The notes under the pieces were generated by a model. The model saw only the letters and a program-made list of their open reading frames with translations. It was not told the origin of the DNA and did not search any database. From positions 25,105,830 to 25,169,829 of the forward strand of contig OX439040.1 of assembly GCA_949317995.1 (NCBI GenBank): a stretch of DNA of 64,000 nt. The letters run 5' to 3'. The DNA comes from Acholoe squamosa. Lineage: Eukaryota > Annelida > Polychaeta > Phyllodocida > Polynoidae. Made by a program: the position numbers and the translations under genes. This document shows positions 22,866-33,872 of this stretch, one piece after another. Position 1 is the stretch's first letter, and each line of letters begins with the position of its first letter.

Positions 22866-25800
22866 TGTTGACCCTATAACCCTATAAAAGCCAAGTAATA
22901 TGTATGGATCTGTAGGCGAGTGGGAAAAGCATTAAACTAAGATATGAAACTGGATAATTCTAAAAGAGCACATACATTGTAACCTTATCATAACTGGAAT
23001 AGTTATAATATCTCCATTTGGATTGAGAAGCTGTTCATTTTTCTCGTCCTTACAGAGGCTTTAAAGTATAATATTATATAGATCTAGAGTTTAAGTATAA
23101 TTATATACCCAAACTGCAATGCATATATCCTAAACCTGAATACCTATCCTGACACACCTTGCTGTATAGCATGTCCATGCCTACCTCCAGCTACATGCAT
23201 ATGGTATTACTATTGACTACATGGACTTTGATACCTCAGCGGCACCCATATGGGAAAAAAGGTAATAACCCTTCCAGTGTAGCACAGACCTCTAGTACAG
23301 TATGAATCTCTGGTGGCATAATGCTCAAATGCAGCAGCTTAGAGTAACCCATCAGTCAGTATGAGTAGCTCCTCAGTACTGCATTTGTGCATCGTGCAAA
23401 GCTTTCATGTCAGCCACCCAGATATTGCAGTAAAATTATATTCAAAACTTTGAGCTATAACGTCATCAAAGGGTTAAGGATCTGTCATTGTTAATGGGCA
23501 CCAATCATACAATTAGTATAAATGTAAACCACAACCATGCATACCTCATGCCTACAGCACCTAGAGTATAAGCATTATCAGTCATGATACACAAAGCCAG
23601 CAACCTGAATGACTGCCATGGGGGAGTTCAGAAATTTGTGGAAATCTTATTGGCTACTGAGCTGGTTGCTCTAATCTAGAGTAGGTTAAGAGCGTTCTGA
23701 CATCAGAGCCACATTACGTAGAATGCAGGGTGGCGCTGTAAACAGTACGGGTTAAGAGTTACCATCAAGGACGCTGGTTCCGGTGTGTTACGGTACTAGC
23801 ATTATTACCGGCACCACTGTGTGATATATGTGGAGCTAGGTGGCAAATCCTGTCGAGATGGTCAACAAAATGGGTAACGTGTAGAAGCCCGTAGGCAGTC
23901 TCAGGATAGGCTCCTGGCACCTATAGCTCTGTACCTAAACCAATTGACAGCTGACTTGTGGGTAGTTGGCACTCTGACCTAAGGGCAGGCTTAGGGGGGT
24001 CCCAGGACCATGTTGACATTACTTAAGTCAGGATTAGGGCACCACAGGGCTGCCTCTATGTTGGTATTGTGGACAAATGGCACTGGAGGAGTTTGTGTTT
24101 GACTGTGGAGATTTGTGTTTGACTTATAGACACTTTGTAACTGTTGGAGGTATGGTGAAGTGGTTACATTCTGAACCTATGTCTAACTTAACACTTCCCA
24201 AGCCAAATGGCCTATTAAAACATCTGAAGCCATGATGCATACATGCATCCATCTGGGCTGTACTCCATTCATGCACCAGGGTATAATTGGGATTTGAGAC
24301 ACTCTTGTTGTTATGGCATCACCTACTAGTTAAGGTACATGAGTCTATCATGACAACATACTATCTGATCACAAACCTGGAAAGTCCATGTGGTCCTTAC
24401 ATGGTTACGGTGCAGCAGTAGAAAGCATGTGCCATGGTGAATTTAGCAGTTTTTATAGGCAACATAAGCGCCTCTGTGCCCGTTACATGGTGCATTAGGA
24501 TGTTCTAATGGCTAAAGGCTGTATGCAGGGAGGGCATATTTCATTGATCTGCCACCAGGAGGCTCGCTAGGTGCTACAGGGAATGAATGGAATATGACCA
24601 TGCCTATCATGCGACGGACAACTTGTCTTAAAGCAGACAATAGTGAAGAAAAGGAGGGAACACGATTCAAGGAAACTATGGAATGAGACTGCGGACCTAC
24701 ATGCATTAGCTCTATTATGACCAAGAAATCTATGCGATATTGTAGACTAATTGCCAGCTACAAGGACCGTTGGAACAGTGTATAACTATAAACCCGAAAT
24801 GTTAAGGATTGAAAACTTTGCTGGGTCTAATCATAAAGCATCTGTCCAAATCCCTTGTTTAGTCGGTTGGTTTCTAAATAATTGAAACCCAGACCACTTC
24901 ATTCCAAAGGATATGGGCTGACTGCTTGGACTCATCAACTTAAATGCACCTCCAGTGTAGTGCATGCACAAATATGACTCCAATATCGTAGTCCATGGCA
25001 GCTTTAAAACCATAATGCTCATAGATTATCTCAGCTTTACGCGGATCACGAGGATTATGAATTGGATTACTGATTCCCTCACACCATGGATTTATATGCA
25101 CATCACCCCTTGAGTACACTTGGAGTCGATTATCTCTTCCTGCACTGATATGGAGGGAACTGTGGTAGACTGAATAAAGACTTATACATACAGATTCTGG
25201 GGATTAATCAACCCACAGAAGGTTATAGTTCACATTGTTTTACGGTAGATATACAAACGGACAGAAATTGTAATTTTCCAGCATAAACTGTTAAATTGAA
25301 GATGAAGTACAAAGACATCATCTTGGCAAATGGTGACATGTAAACTTAGAGAAATTGCGATGGAGCGATAGACAGCTGACAGACAGACTGATAGAGATAG
25401 CGTATTTTATCATCACTCTCTGCTCATGTTCTTCAGTGTTGCTTACAAGAGTTTAGCCACAGAGGCCTTACACGCTGCAGGCCAGACCGGTTTGTAAATG
25501 AATGATCAAACAAGGACACGGCGATTTACAGTTCAGAACCAGTGTAGCAAATGCCATTAACAACACAAACTGCCCATAAATGGTGGCCACAAACCAATTA
25601 AAAGACCTTAATGCCTGTTCACCTGTAACGTGTGGAGGATTGGTCAGCTTTAACAGCAGGTGTTATGGCATAAGTCAAAGATTACATGGCGGTACACCAT
25701 CTCCCTCACTATACCAGCATGGAGCGTACAATTAACACGCCTAGAATATCTAATATGTATATGGAATGTGTCACATGAGAGGCAGAATCTATTCTAGCAT

Positions 25801-25908
25801 TTGTAGTATTATTAAGACCTACATATATACCACCTGCTGGACCGAGTAGCTGTATCAAAGAAAGCCGTTAAATTTAGGAAATTAGCTTAACATTGAGTGA
25901 AATTTCAG
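22866..25908. other. no gene recognised
   Basis: AT-rich and presumably intronic. Minus-strand frames near 24.5 and 24.9 kb have no splice support. Confidence 0.35.
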
Positions 25909-25929
25909 AGATCTTGGATTAAGAAACGC

Positions 25930-25937
25930 TATAAAAA
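25930..25937 (+). promoter_or_regulatory. TATA-box-like element
   Basis: TATAAAAA lies 36 bp upstream of the ATG at 25973, placed so that a start site about 25-30 bp downstream would leave a very short leader. It could be chance in AT-rich DNA, but its position supports a separate promoter for the 25973 exon. Confidence 0.3.
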
Positions 25938-25972
25938 TCGGAGTAAGTAAGGGACATTTGGATACGGTCACC

Positions 25973-26094
25973 ATGTCTTGTCAGCCAGTAAAGGGACGCT
26001 GCATGCTACGATTTCTACTTCCGGGTCACAAGTACCGAGTTGACCCCCAGGAGGAGCCACAGTCGACAGAAGTACTCATTGCATGGGATGACAG
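25973..26094 (+). CDS. candidate alternative first coding exon, unrecognised
   Basis: The ATG sits in an excellent initiation context (GTCACCATGT) and opens 40 codons that end GATGACAG|GTAAAA, a good donor at 26095, in phase 2. The peptide includes MSCQPVKGRCMLRFLLPGHK and ends with TEVLIAWDD. The frame is also open back to a weak acceptor at 25908 (TTTCAG), so an internal exon 25909-26094 with phases 2/2 is an alternative. The start context and the TATAAAAA upstream favour a first exon. The outgoing phase equals that of the 12735 and 18128 exons, as expected for alternative N-termini joined to one downstream exon. I recognise no family. Confidence 0.42.
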
Positions 26095-26180
26095 GTAAAA
26101 CTGATTTTATGAGACTGTAATTATGACAATCCCCTTCAAAAGCAGCTAGTCGGCTAGTTTCCCCAATAGAGAGCTCATTA

Positions 26181-26322
26181 AAGCGGGTGTTCCACTGCCG
26201 TCGGCCGGCCGAAATTATGCTAATTCGATCATTTTTAATAATTCAAAAACTATTTTTGAATTATTAAAAATGATAGGATTAGCATAATTTCGACCGACCA
26301 ACGGCAGTGGAACATACCGCTT
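26181..26322. mobile_element. near-perfect palindromic foldback
   Basis: Arms of about 70 bp meet with almost no loop: AAGCGGGTGTTCCACTGCCG on the left is mirrored by CGGCAGTGGAACATACCGCTT on the right, and the centre is AATTCAAAAACTATTTTTGAATT. A few mismatches show some age. It lies 87 bp inside the intron after the 26094 donor. It has no coding content. Confidence 0.88.
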
Positions 26323-28339
26323 CAAACCTTGATTTGCATCACCCTGGCGATGACGAGGACTGAACTGCTTACACGTACATTACAGCATCATGACCACCTT
26401 CTGGTGGTGATTCTGTGGTGCATCATATAGGTCAAAGAACAGCCGCCTAATGCCAACATTTCTGTAAACTGCCATTGTTTTCAGGACTTTTTAAAGAGCA
26501 AGTAGCCACATTAACAAAAAGGTGTGCATGTCTAATGTATGCCAAAATGAAGATCTATGGCCTTCGAAATGAATTCTATATTCATATTTTGTCACTCTAA
26601 ATCAAATGATACAGACCTCCTTCATCAGCCAGAGGATCCCTTTTCTTAAAAAAGAAATTAACCTGTTGTCCCTGGCCGAGGTAGCGGCAGGGAGTGTTCA
26701 TTATGAAATGGTGGTATCATGTACCACCTTATGTCAGCAAGGTGGACAATGAGTTAAGTTTTAAAGTTTCATTCTTTCATTAAGACAAACAAAGAAGTCT
26801 TAAACAGTTTGATAAGAAGCAAGGATGTGTTTAAATTACCTGAATCCACCAAGCAAAAACTGTACTGGCCTCAGAGCTGTTCTAAACCTTTAGGTATTAT
26901 GTCGATATAAACTATATTGATGTGCGACACCTAGTGCAATGTACTCCTTTAGAATCTCCCTCCTCCAGATTACTATGAGGACAGCTCGTGAACTACCACA
27001 ACCCAATACAGATTATTGTGCTGATAATATGCCATGTGTATATTATATTGATCCTAATGTGTTGAAAGAGAGAAGGTTGATTAATAGTGCTATATGAATG
27101 AGATCTGACATCTGGCTGTATGCCATTGAGCGAGGCCTGGGCTCAAATTACCGTTAACCCCATCTGCTCTCTTAACCCTTTGATGGCTACATAGTGCTTA
27201 AATGTGTTAATCTCATTGCAAAATGCATGGATGTAGCAAGTGTTGCTTGAAAATATCATGATGAATGTCATTAACAACTTTTCAAATGATCAAATTGTTC
27301 ACTAATGTACCATCGATGAAGCAATGCATTGCTGCATCAGGGCGACCAATGAACATGAAGCCGAGCGGATCATTTTTAGTACACTCAGGCCTGCGGTTAT
27401 GACCTCTATATTCTAACTGAAATTTTATTAATTTCTGATTTATTATATATGATCAATAGACACATATAGCCAAATAGAGACACTGTCCCACAAGGATTTA
27501 TACAGATAATTCGACTCGGTTTTTATTAGAAGTTCAGCCTCTTGTTATATACATTTATTTTTCTGTTCCTCCAATTCCACTGAAGTGGGTGTTTGATAGG
27601 CACGATCAATGAATGACTCCTGAAACAGTGCGCAGACTATAAGTTCCCCCTGGGTGTACGTTATACCTAGAGGTTGGATAGTATCCATTATTAACACAAG
27701 GTGGCATCACATCTCCGCATGGGACATCTGTTTAGAGGTTATAGAGTAGACATTGTCCCCTCCCCCATTTAGAAAAGGACAAATGCCCTTCGTCGATGTT
27801 GCTGAAGGCAATTAGATGTATGTTTTGGAAGCAGGTTCCAACCTCTGCATATTGTAGGTAATGTTACCATTGCAAATGCTGTGGCAGCAGACACCAAAAC
27901 CTGCGACGTTTGGTTTAACAATCCCTCACTCAACATGCAGACAAACGCGCCCCCTTTGCAAAAGGGCATATTGCAAAATCTTTGAACTTTCTATTATGTT
28001 AGTAGCCAACTACAAATGACGCCATGCAAGGGGGATTACCATATTTCTACTTGATACTTATACCATAGAGCTGTGCAGTGCTAATAGCGTTTGGTTATAA
28101 ATCTTTAAATTCTCATGTTAATAACAGGTGCACATTTGATAAGTATTCTTTCTCCTCAACGTATGTCTCTTCCTATCTGTGTTTGTACACGAATCGGAAT
28201 AGTATATATGGCCATGTAGACATGATAAACCAAAAGTCTGGACTCATCATAAAGCATGCCCCATCTTTTTGTACTCAAGTTCTCAGCCTTTCACTTTTAT
28301 CTAACACAAACACATAGGAACCTGGCCTGAGTACTAGAG
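26323..28339. other. no gene recognised
   Basis: AT-rich DNA up to the DIRS-like element. The minus-strand frame at 27.77-27.97 kb is not supported by splice signals. Confidence 0.35.
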
Positions 28340-28411
28340 ATAATTGAATATTAAACCTTACAATGTGTGGTTTAATATGAATTATTCCTAAGAGTTATGG
28401 CATTAAGCCAT

Positions 28412-28457
28412 AGGGGTAGCTATGGTATATAGCAGGACCTTGCTTGCAGGTTGTCAT
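28412..28457. repeat. DIRS inverted terminal repeat, 3' side
   Basis: AGGGGTAGCTATGGTATATA through TTGTCAT, 46 bp, identical to the inverse complement of 33800-33845. A further 72 bp of outer sequence (28340-28411) has no partner in the other terminal repeat but pairs with the internal complementary region. Confidence 0.9.
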
Positions 28458-28524
28458 GTATTCATCATAGCCGTTTTTGAGTTAGATTATCCCGTAAAAT
28501 AGGGCAGGTAGAGAGTATAGCGAA

Positions 28525-28626
28525 TGGGTGGGCTACCCCTATGGCCTAATACCACAACTCTTAGGAATAATTCATATTAAACTACACATTGTTAGGCTTA
28601 ATATTCAATTATTTTACAGAGTGGCA
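28525..28626. repeat. DIRS internal complementary region
   Basis: Positions 28532-28612 are the inverse complement of 28340-28420 with few mismatches. Positions 28608-28626 are the inverse complement of the right end 33854-33872. In the inverse the two parts are contiguous, so the region copies the junction of the circular DNA intermediate. In DIRS elements this region is thought to template joining of the ends. Confidence 0.85.
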
Positions 28627-29118
28627 GCTCAGGGCAGATATCCTAATTGAAGGACCACAAGTCATAGATTCATATTGTCTGCTCAAGCAGAGTAGGTATA
28701 CATGTTTGTATGGCTTTTGATCGTAAATGCTTTATGTATTATATGTAGGTCTCATGTATAGTCTTTTAATCTATGTTTGTGGGACAAAGTGTTTCCACTG
28801 TTGATGTCTCTCCCCCCCCCCTTCTTCATGAAGAGAGGTGGTCAGGGCCACCTTTGATGGTGGTCCCCCCCCCCCTTTTCTATGTACATGTTAAGTGGCA
28901 TGTATCAGAGAAGGGTGTTAAGATGTCCATGTGTGTCTCTAGCATGAGAGTGCATAAGTATATATGTATTCTGGGATAAATACTTTGATAATTAATATGA
29001 GTGTTTTGAGACTCTGGTTTATAAGACCACCACTCTCTAGGCATGTTTAGTGTGTACTGTCTGGTTGGTGGTTTAAGAGTCTGTTTCACGGTTCATGATG
29101 GCAGTTATAAAGTTAGTC

Positions 29119-29940
29119 TCATGTGAGGTTCCTCTGTATCTTCCAGTAGAGGTCTGTTGTATAGAACCTGGCAAATGTATTGGTTCTCGCCCATCCTGCT
29201 GAGCTGAGTATGTCATTTATTGGTACATTTAGCCTGTCCACTGCACTGGTTGCAGCCTGTCTTGTGCTATATGCCCCAAAGTGTTCCTGTATGCCTGTGT
29301 CCTTTAGGGTTACCTTGATGTATCTTGATAAGGTGACTGCGCTGGCTGTGGAGGGTGTTTTTATGGTGCCAAACACTCTGGGGTGTGCTCCTTTTGTGTC
29401 CTCTCTGTCCAGGTAGGCTTTCAGGTGTGAATTGACACATGTTCATGTGTCGTCATGTTTGTCAAACCTGAGGAGTAGTGGGTTCTTTTTGGGATGGTAG
29501 TCTGAGGTCAGTTCTTAGCAGGGCATAGGCACTCTGTATCCTCTGACCTGTTGCTAGCATGAAGAGTAGTGGGGTTCTCCTTGTTGGCTTATCCAGATCT
29601 AGCTCCTCTATGTCGCCCCACTGTGCCAGTTTGTGTATTACTGGTGCTGGGTCCCAAATGTATTCATAAGGTTCCTTTGGTGGGTTTAGAGCTTTTGCCC
29701 CTTTTACTAGTTTTTGGGTCAGTGCGGTCTACTTTCTATGTAGATGAAGCATGACATTAGCGACCTGGTGGTGGCTGCTGATGAGTGTCCCACCCCACTG
29801 TTTGAGATATCTGTTAGGAAATCTATACATTGGTGTATTGTGGGATGGGTAACGCTAACGTTGTTTTTGCTTGTGTGTTTTAACCACTCCCTTGCTGCTG
29901 TTGCGTAGCTGGCTATGGTAGATTTTGACCATGAAGCCAT
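29119..29940 (-). pseudogene. DIRS tyrosine recombinase (degenerate)
   Basis: The enzyme would integrate the circular cDNA. The N-terminal core-binding part starts near 29940 (WSKSTIASYATAAREWLK, a typical SAM-like helix set). The first catalytic Arg lies in LATGQRIQ near 29540. The C-terminal block (29119-29376) carries the second Arg in AYSTRQAATSAVDR and the nucleophile in TFARFYTTD (Tyr 72 of that block), with Trp in GWARTNTF at the usual His/Trp site. The His usual two residues before STR's Arg block (HSTR) is Tyr here. At least one stop near 29720 and a frameshift near 29440 break the frame, so it is inactive. Confidence 0.88.
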
Positions 29941-29999
29941 GAGGAGTTCCCAGGAAGCCTTGGATATTCCTATGTGATCACACCAGATGATTTCCAGGG

Positions 30000-30345
30000 G
30001 TGCTTGTCATTCATAAGGGCAGGCATAGGAGCCTCATCCTGTTGGCCATGGGGAAGATTTTCTTCTGGTTGCCTGGCCACTGCAGCATTGATGGGTCCAT
30101 CTGTCCTTGAAGGTGGGCAGTCTCCTGAGGTCGGGGTACCAGGGTTATGTCTTCCACTCCGGTATGAGCAGTAGCCCTCTGGGTTTGTCTTCCTTCATTT
30201 TCCTTTGTGTCCTGCCAATGATACCAAAGGGTGGAAATATGAGTACAAACAAGCCTGACCAGTTTATGGAGAATACATCGGCGTAGTGGTGTAGGCATAC
30301 AAAGTGTTTGCATATCGCATTGGAAGGTGAGGCAAATAGGTCAAT
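30000..30345 (-). pseudogene. DIRS post-RNase H region (DLFAS / FPPF segment)
   Basis: Continuing from RNase H, the minus strand reads a DLFASPSNAICKHF stretch, then INWSGLFVLIFPPFGIIGRT and LLLIPEWKT-PWYPDLRRLP, with internal stops. This block is standard between RNase H and recombinase in DIRS polyproteins. The PPF motif has been compared with DAM-type methyltransferases; I treat that only as a family association. Confidence 0.7.
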
Positions 30346-30346
30346 G

Positions 30347-31041
30347 TCAGGTTTTGGGAACTTTTTTTAATATTTTCTGTTGGCTTTCAGGGCTCAGTGT
30401 CCATTCTCCCGCTGTGGAGAAGGCTCTTGAGGCCCTGTCTGCCTCAACATTGTCTTCTGATGGAATGTATGTGGTTTTGAATGTTATGTTCATTTCCCAG
30501 GCCAATCTGAGTACACTTTCACTGGCTTTGTTGCACAGAATGGATTGGTTAGAACCCCCTTTGTTGAGGCAGCTGATGGCTGTGGTGTTGTCTATGAACA
30601 CATGTATGTGTTTCCCCGGGGCTTTTTGAAGTGTAGGAGTGCCCTGTGGGTTGCTAGGATTTCTTTTATGTTTATGTAGAGGGGTTCTATCTCTCCACAC
30701 TATTCTTCCCCATATTCAGAGTGGGTTTCAGGTATGTATGCTCCCTACGCTGTGTCTGAGGAGTGTATAGGGTTATCTGTGGGCACTTTTCTGTGCATGT
30801 CTTTTTTGCCCTGTGGCAGGTACTGTAGGTTTTCTCTCAGGGTTGGTTTTATGAACCCTCTAAGGGGAATGAATTTGTAATAATTACCCTGTGGCGTTAT
30901 TAGAGCCTGGTCTTTTGCAATGATGAGATTTTTGGTCAGTACCTTTGCTCTGTCATTTCCAGGTTCTGTGGCTGCTAGGGCTCCTAGAACCTGCAAGAAT
31001 TTCCTTATGGTACATATTTGTATCTTAAGGATATCCTCCAC
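30347..31041 (-). pseudogene. DIRS RNase H domain and RT connection (degenerate)
   Basis: Two minus-strand segments, 30745-31041 and 30347-30700, in different frames. The first reads the connection helix KIQICTIRKFLQVLGALAA. The second holds the RNase H core: HIHVFIDNTTAISCLNKGG with the catalytic Asp, and IPSEDNVEADRASRAF with the final Asp. The domain would degrade RNA in the RNA:DNA hybrid. A frameshift near 30700-30745 separates the parts. Confidence 0.85.
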
Positions 31042-31062
31042 CTTTTGTGAGATATCGGCCTG

Positions 31063-31890
31063 TTATTTGTCTGGTATCGGCCTGTTTTTGTCTGGTATCA
31101 TAAGTGTTAGTGTGGGTGAGTGCAGTGTGAAGCCCAGGTACTCAATGGTTTGCGTTGGCTCTAGTACTGATTTGTCAAAGTTGTTAGTGAAGCCTGCATT
31201 TTGCAGCACCCTAAGTGTGGCTATTCTGACTCCCATTTTTGTTTTTGCATAAACTAATGTGTCATCTATGTAAAAGACAAGGTTTACCCCGTGCTTTGTT
31301 CTCAGGTGTGCCATAAGTGCCTTCATAATTTTTGTAAAGGTTTTGGGCCCTGGGGAGTAACCATTGGGGAGGCAGGTGAACCTATATCTATTAGCATGAT
31401 GTATTAGTTGTAGGAGGTCCCTGTCCCTAAGTTTCACCGGTAGTGAAAAGTAAGCCTGGGTTATGTCTATGCTGGTTAGGTAGCTGTCTTTTGGGACTGT
31501 ATTCATAACCACTGACAGATGGTCCATTTTGAAATGCTTGTATCACATGTATTCATTTAAGCTAGACAAGTTTAGTATGGGCCTGTATGTTCCGGTGGAT
31601 TTCTCTTTTAGGAACATGTGTGAGACGAAGCCTCTTGGTGATGGGAAGGCAGGTTCTATTATGCCTTGTGATAGCAGTTTCTCAAGTTGTTCACTCATGA
31701 TTCTGTCTTTCACTGGGTCCAAGCATCCAGAGTCAGGTTGTCTCAGCTGGGTGGGCAGAGAGCATAGACTTATAGGTAGGCCCTTTACCGTGTCCAGTAC
31801 CCATCCTTCTGATGTGTATTATAACCATGTTTCTACTTCTCTGCCCAGACCACCTGCCTGGAATGTGGGACTTGTATGTGTCTAGGAGGT
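31063..31890 (-). pseudogene. DIRS reverse transcriptase (degenerate)
   Basis: It reads WVLDTVKGLPI, then EKLLSQGIIEPA, FVSHMFLKEKSTGTYRPILN and LSSLNEYM, then an in-frame TGA at 31543-31545, and resumes with YLTSIDITQAYFSLPV (first catalytic Asp), the fingers/palm block FTCLPNGYSPGPKTFTKIM and the catalytic FYIDDTLVYA (YIDD). Motif wording and order match the DIRS-type RT branch. A second stop (TAA near 31819) lies upstream. The catalytic residues remain but the frame is broken. Confidence 0.92.
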
Positions 31891-31910
31891 GGGTGAACTT
31901 ACTTTTGTTT

Positions 31911-33193
31911 TCAGTGCCTGTTGTTGGTGCTGCCTCCATTGCGCTGGCGTTTGTCTTGCTTGTTTTTGTATTGTTTGCTATGGTTGTATTGGCCTCCGTT
32001 GGTGTGTTGTTTCCTCTTCTCGTCGTACTTCCCTTGGTGGTTGTTGTTTCTGCATGACTGTTGGTTGGTTTGGTGGTACCTGTTGTTCTGTTGCTGTTGG
32101 TGCCCTCGCTGTTGACCCCGGCCCTGGGCTGGGCCCTTGGTGGAGTTTCCCTGATTTGTGGGCTTCCTATTGTCCTTGGTTGTGATAAAGACTTCCTTAA
32201 AGGTGTCATGTAGCTTTCTGCATGTGGTGACTTCCTCCTTTAGGTTGTCACCCAGTAGGTATTGGAAGCCTTGGTTATTGTTGTCCTTGGCCAGGCGTGA
32301 GGTAGGGCCTGCAACAGTGTTCTTGAGGAGTGATCTCATGTTGTTGAATATCCAGGAGGTTTTGGCGATCAGCTTTAGAGAGTCAGATATTTTTACCGCC
32401 TTTTCCTTTGGGGTCTGTGTTTTTGCGTCCAGACTGTTGAGTGCTAATATCAGCAGTCTGGCTGGAAATTGGAGGGCCCATTGCATAGACTTATGGTTAT
32501 GGTGTGGTAGGGTGCTCCTGTGTGTGGCAGTGTGTTCTGGGTCCACTTGGAATCTAGGGTGCAGGTAGTATTCCATGTCTGCCTCTGGTGATATGGAGTG
32601 TGTTGGCCTTCTTGGCCCTTCCTCCTGTAGGTTGCTGTGGTGTTGGGCTGGATAGCCACCTTGTCTGTGGTCGAAGGTGATATCCTTGTAGCGATTGAGT
32701 GACATCCTTGGGTAGTGGTCCTCAAAGGTAGGTCGCCTCACCTGGTAGGCTACCATACCTCTAGGGTCATCTGCAGCTGGGGAGTCAGGTGTGTACCTGG
32801 TGTACCCCGTTCTAGTGTGGTGGGGTTGGTGCTGTATGAGGTGTAGGTGTCTAGGCCTCTTCCATTGTACTCCAGTGTTTTCTGCTGCAACTCCCACCTC
32901 TGTTTTGCTAGCCTTTTGATGGAGTATCTTGGGTTAGGTCCTACTTCCTGTGGCCACCTCACCAGTGGTACACGTTGAAATTCTATCGGGTTCTGCAGTG
33001 GTTGCAGTAGGGGCATCTCCCTCCCATATTTCCAGAGGATTTGTATATGATCCTCCGCCTGACCTGGCCTGCCGGCGTTGGGTTGCTCAGTTTCTGGTTC
33101 TATCCCATCCTCAGATATTGAGCCAAATTGTTGTGTTGGGATGTTACCCTGAGCGTCAGTGCTGTTGTCAGATGTAAAGCTGGATTGGGACAT
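31911..33193 (-). pseudogene. DIRS ORF1 (gag-like), frameshifted
   Basis: The N-terminal part starts at ATG 33193 and reads to 32750. The C-terminal part lies in another frame, 32897-31911, so a frameshift falls in the overlap. The middle has helical segments (ALQFPARLLILALNSLD, KAVKISDSLKLIAKTSWIF) that resemble ORF1 proteins preceding DIRS RTs. The last 80 residues are Gln/Asn/Gly/Arg/Lys-rich, suited to nucleic-acid binding without a zinc knuckle. Function is inferred from position. Confidence 0.75.
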
Positions 33194-33799
33194 ACATTCC
33201 CTGTTTACAGCTATAATGTCCTCCAGGATGCTCTGACTGAACTCTGTAGCTTGGGTATGATCCCCCTGGGGGTACTCTGTCCGTCAGGAATTGTGGAGTC
33301 CGAGCTCGGAGTGGTAGCGCGGTGCTCGATTTTTTAGAAGTGATGCTGAACGTCTTGTGCTCAGCTTTTTATACATCTTCTCTGCCCCATTCATTGTTTT
33401 AATTGGGTTCCTCATCCTCCAATCACATAAGTTTTTGCATATCTGATCTGATCAGGAGGAGGAGGGGTGGGGCCTCAGGGCAGTGTGATGTGCAGTTTTA
33501 TGGCCCTTCGCTCACTCGCTCTGTTTGCTCAGAGCGGTGACTGTTGGTCACACTTGGGTGCACACACAGTGTGTGGAGGCGTTTTATGGCCTCTAGGCAC
33601 TTTGAAGCCGGTCCACTTTGTTGTAGGGTTGTATAGGGCTAATCCCTATAGCCCTCTTCCGACCCTGGAGCCCGGCCCCTACCGGCCTAAGGCCATGTAG
33701 GCTCTGTTGAGGCCGCCATGTATGGCCGGCCTCCTGCAAGCTTTGTGCCATGGAGGGGGAAGGATCCTAGCTCCTACCTCCATGGCAGTCGCTTTAAGA

Positions 33800-33845
33800 A
33801 TGACAACCTGCAAGCAAGGTCCTGCTATATACCATAGCTACCCCT
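33800..33845. repeat. DIRS inverted terminal repeat, 5' side
   Basis: Perfect inverse of 28412-28457. The outer extension 33846-33872 (GGCATAAATGCCACTCTGTG...) is complementary to 28608-28626 only in its last 19 bp. Confidence 0.9.
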
Positions 33846-33872
33846 GGCATAAATGCCACTCTGTGAAATAAT

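Larger units (their letters stand above)
28340..33872 (-). mobile_element. DIRS-like tyrosine-recombinase retrotransposon, nearly full length
   Basis: About 5.5 kb, coding on the minus strand in the order gag-like ORF1, reverse transcriptase, RNase H, a DLFAS...FPPF region, and tyrosine recombinase. It is bounded by 46-bp perfect inverted terminal repeats (28412-28457 and 33800-33845) with different outer extensions. An internal complementary region next to the 3' repeat (28525-28626) is the inverse of the right outer end joined to the left outer end. Those joined ends share ATAAT, which sets my boundaries. This architecture is diagnostic of DIRS elements and excludes LTR retrotransposons and the split-direct-repeat groups (PAT, Ngaro). 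Several stops and frameshifts make this copy non-autonomous. No target-site duplication is expected or seen. Confidence 0.88.

Noticed and set aside
28340-28632. Independent palindromic MITE at the left of the DIRS element
   Set aside because: The right arm also pairs with the far end at 33854-33872, and the loop matches the far terminal repeat, so the DIRS terminal-repeat/internal-complementary-region explanation accounts for more of the sequence.
29180-33700. Many plus-strand frames of 60-136 codons
   Set aside because: They are antisense to the DIRS gag, RT, RNase H and recombinase regions.
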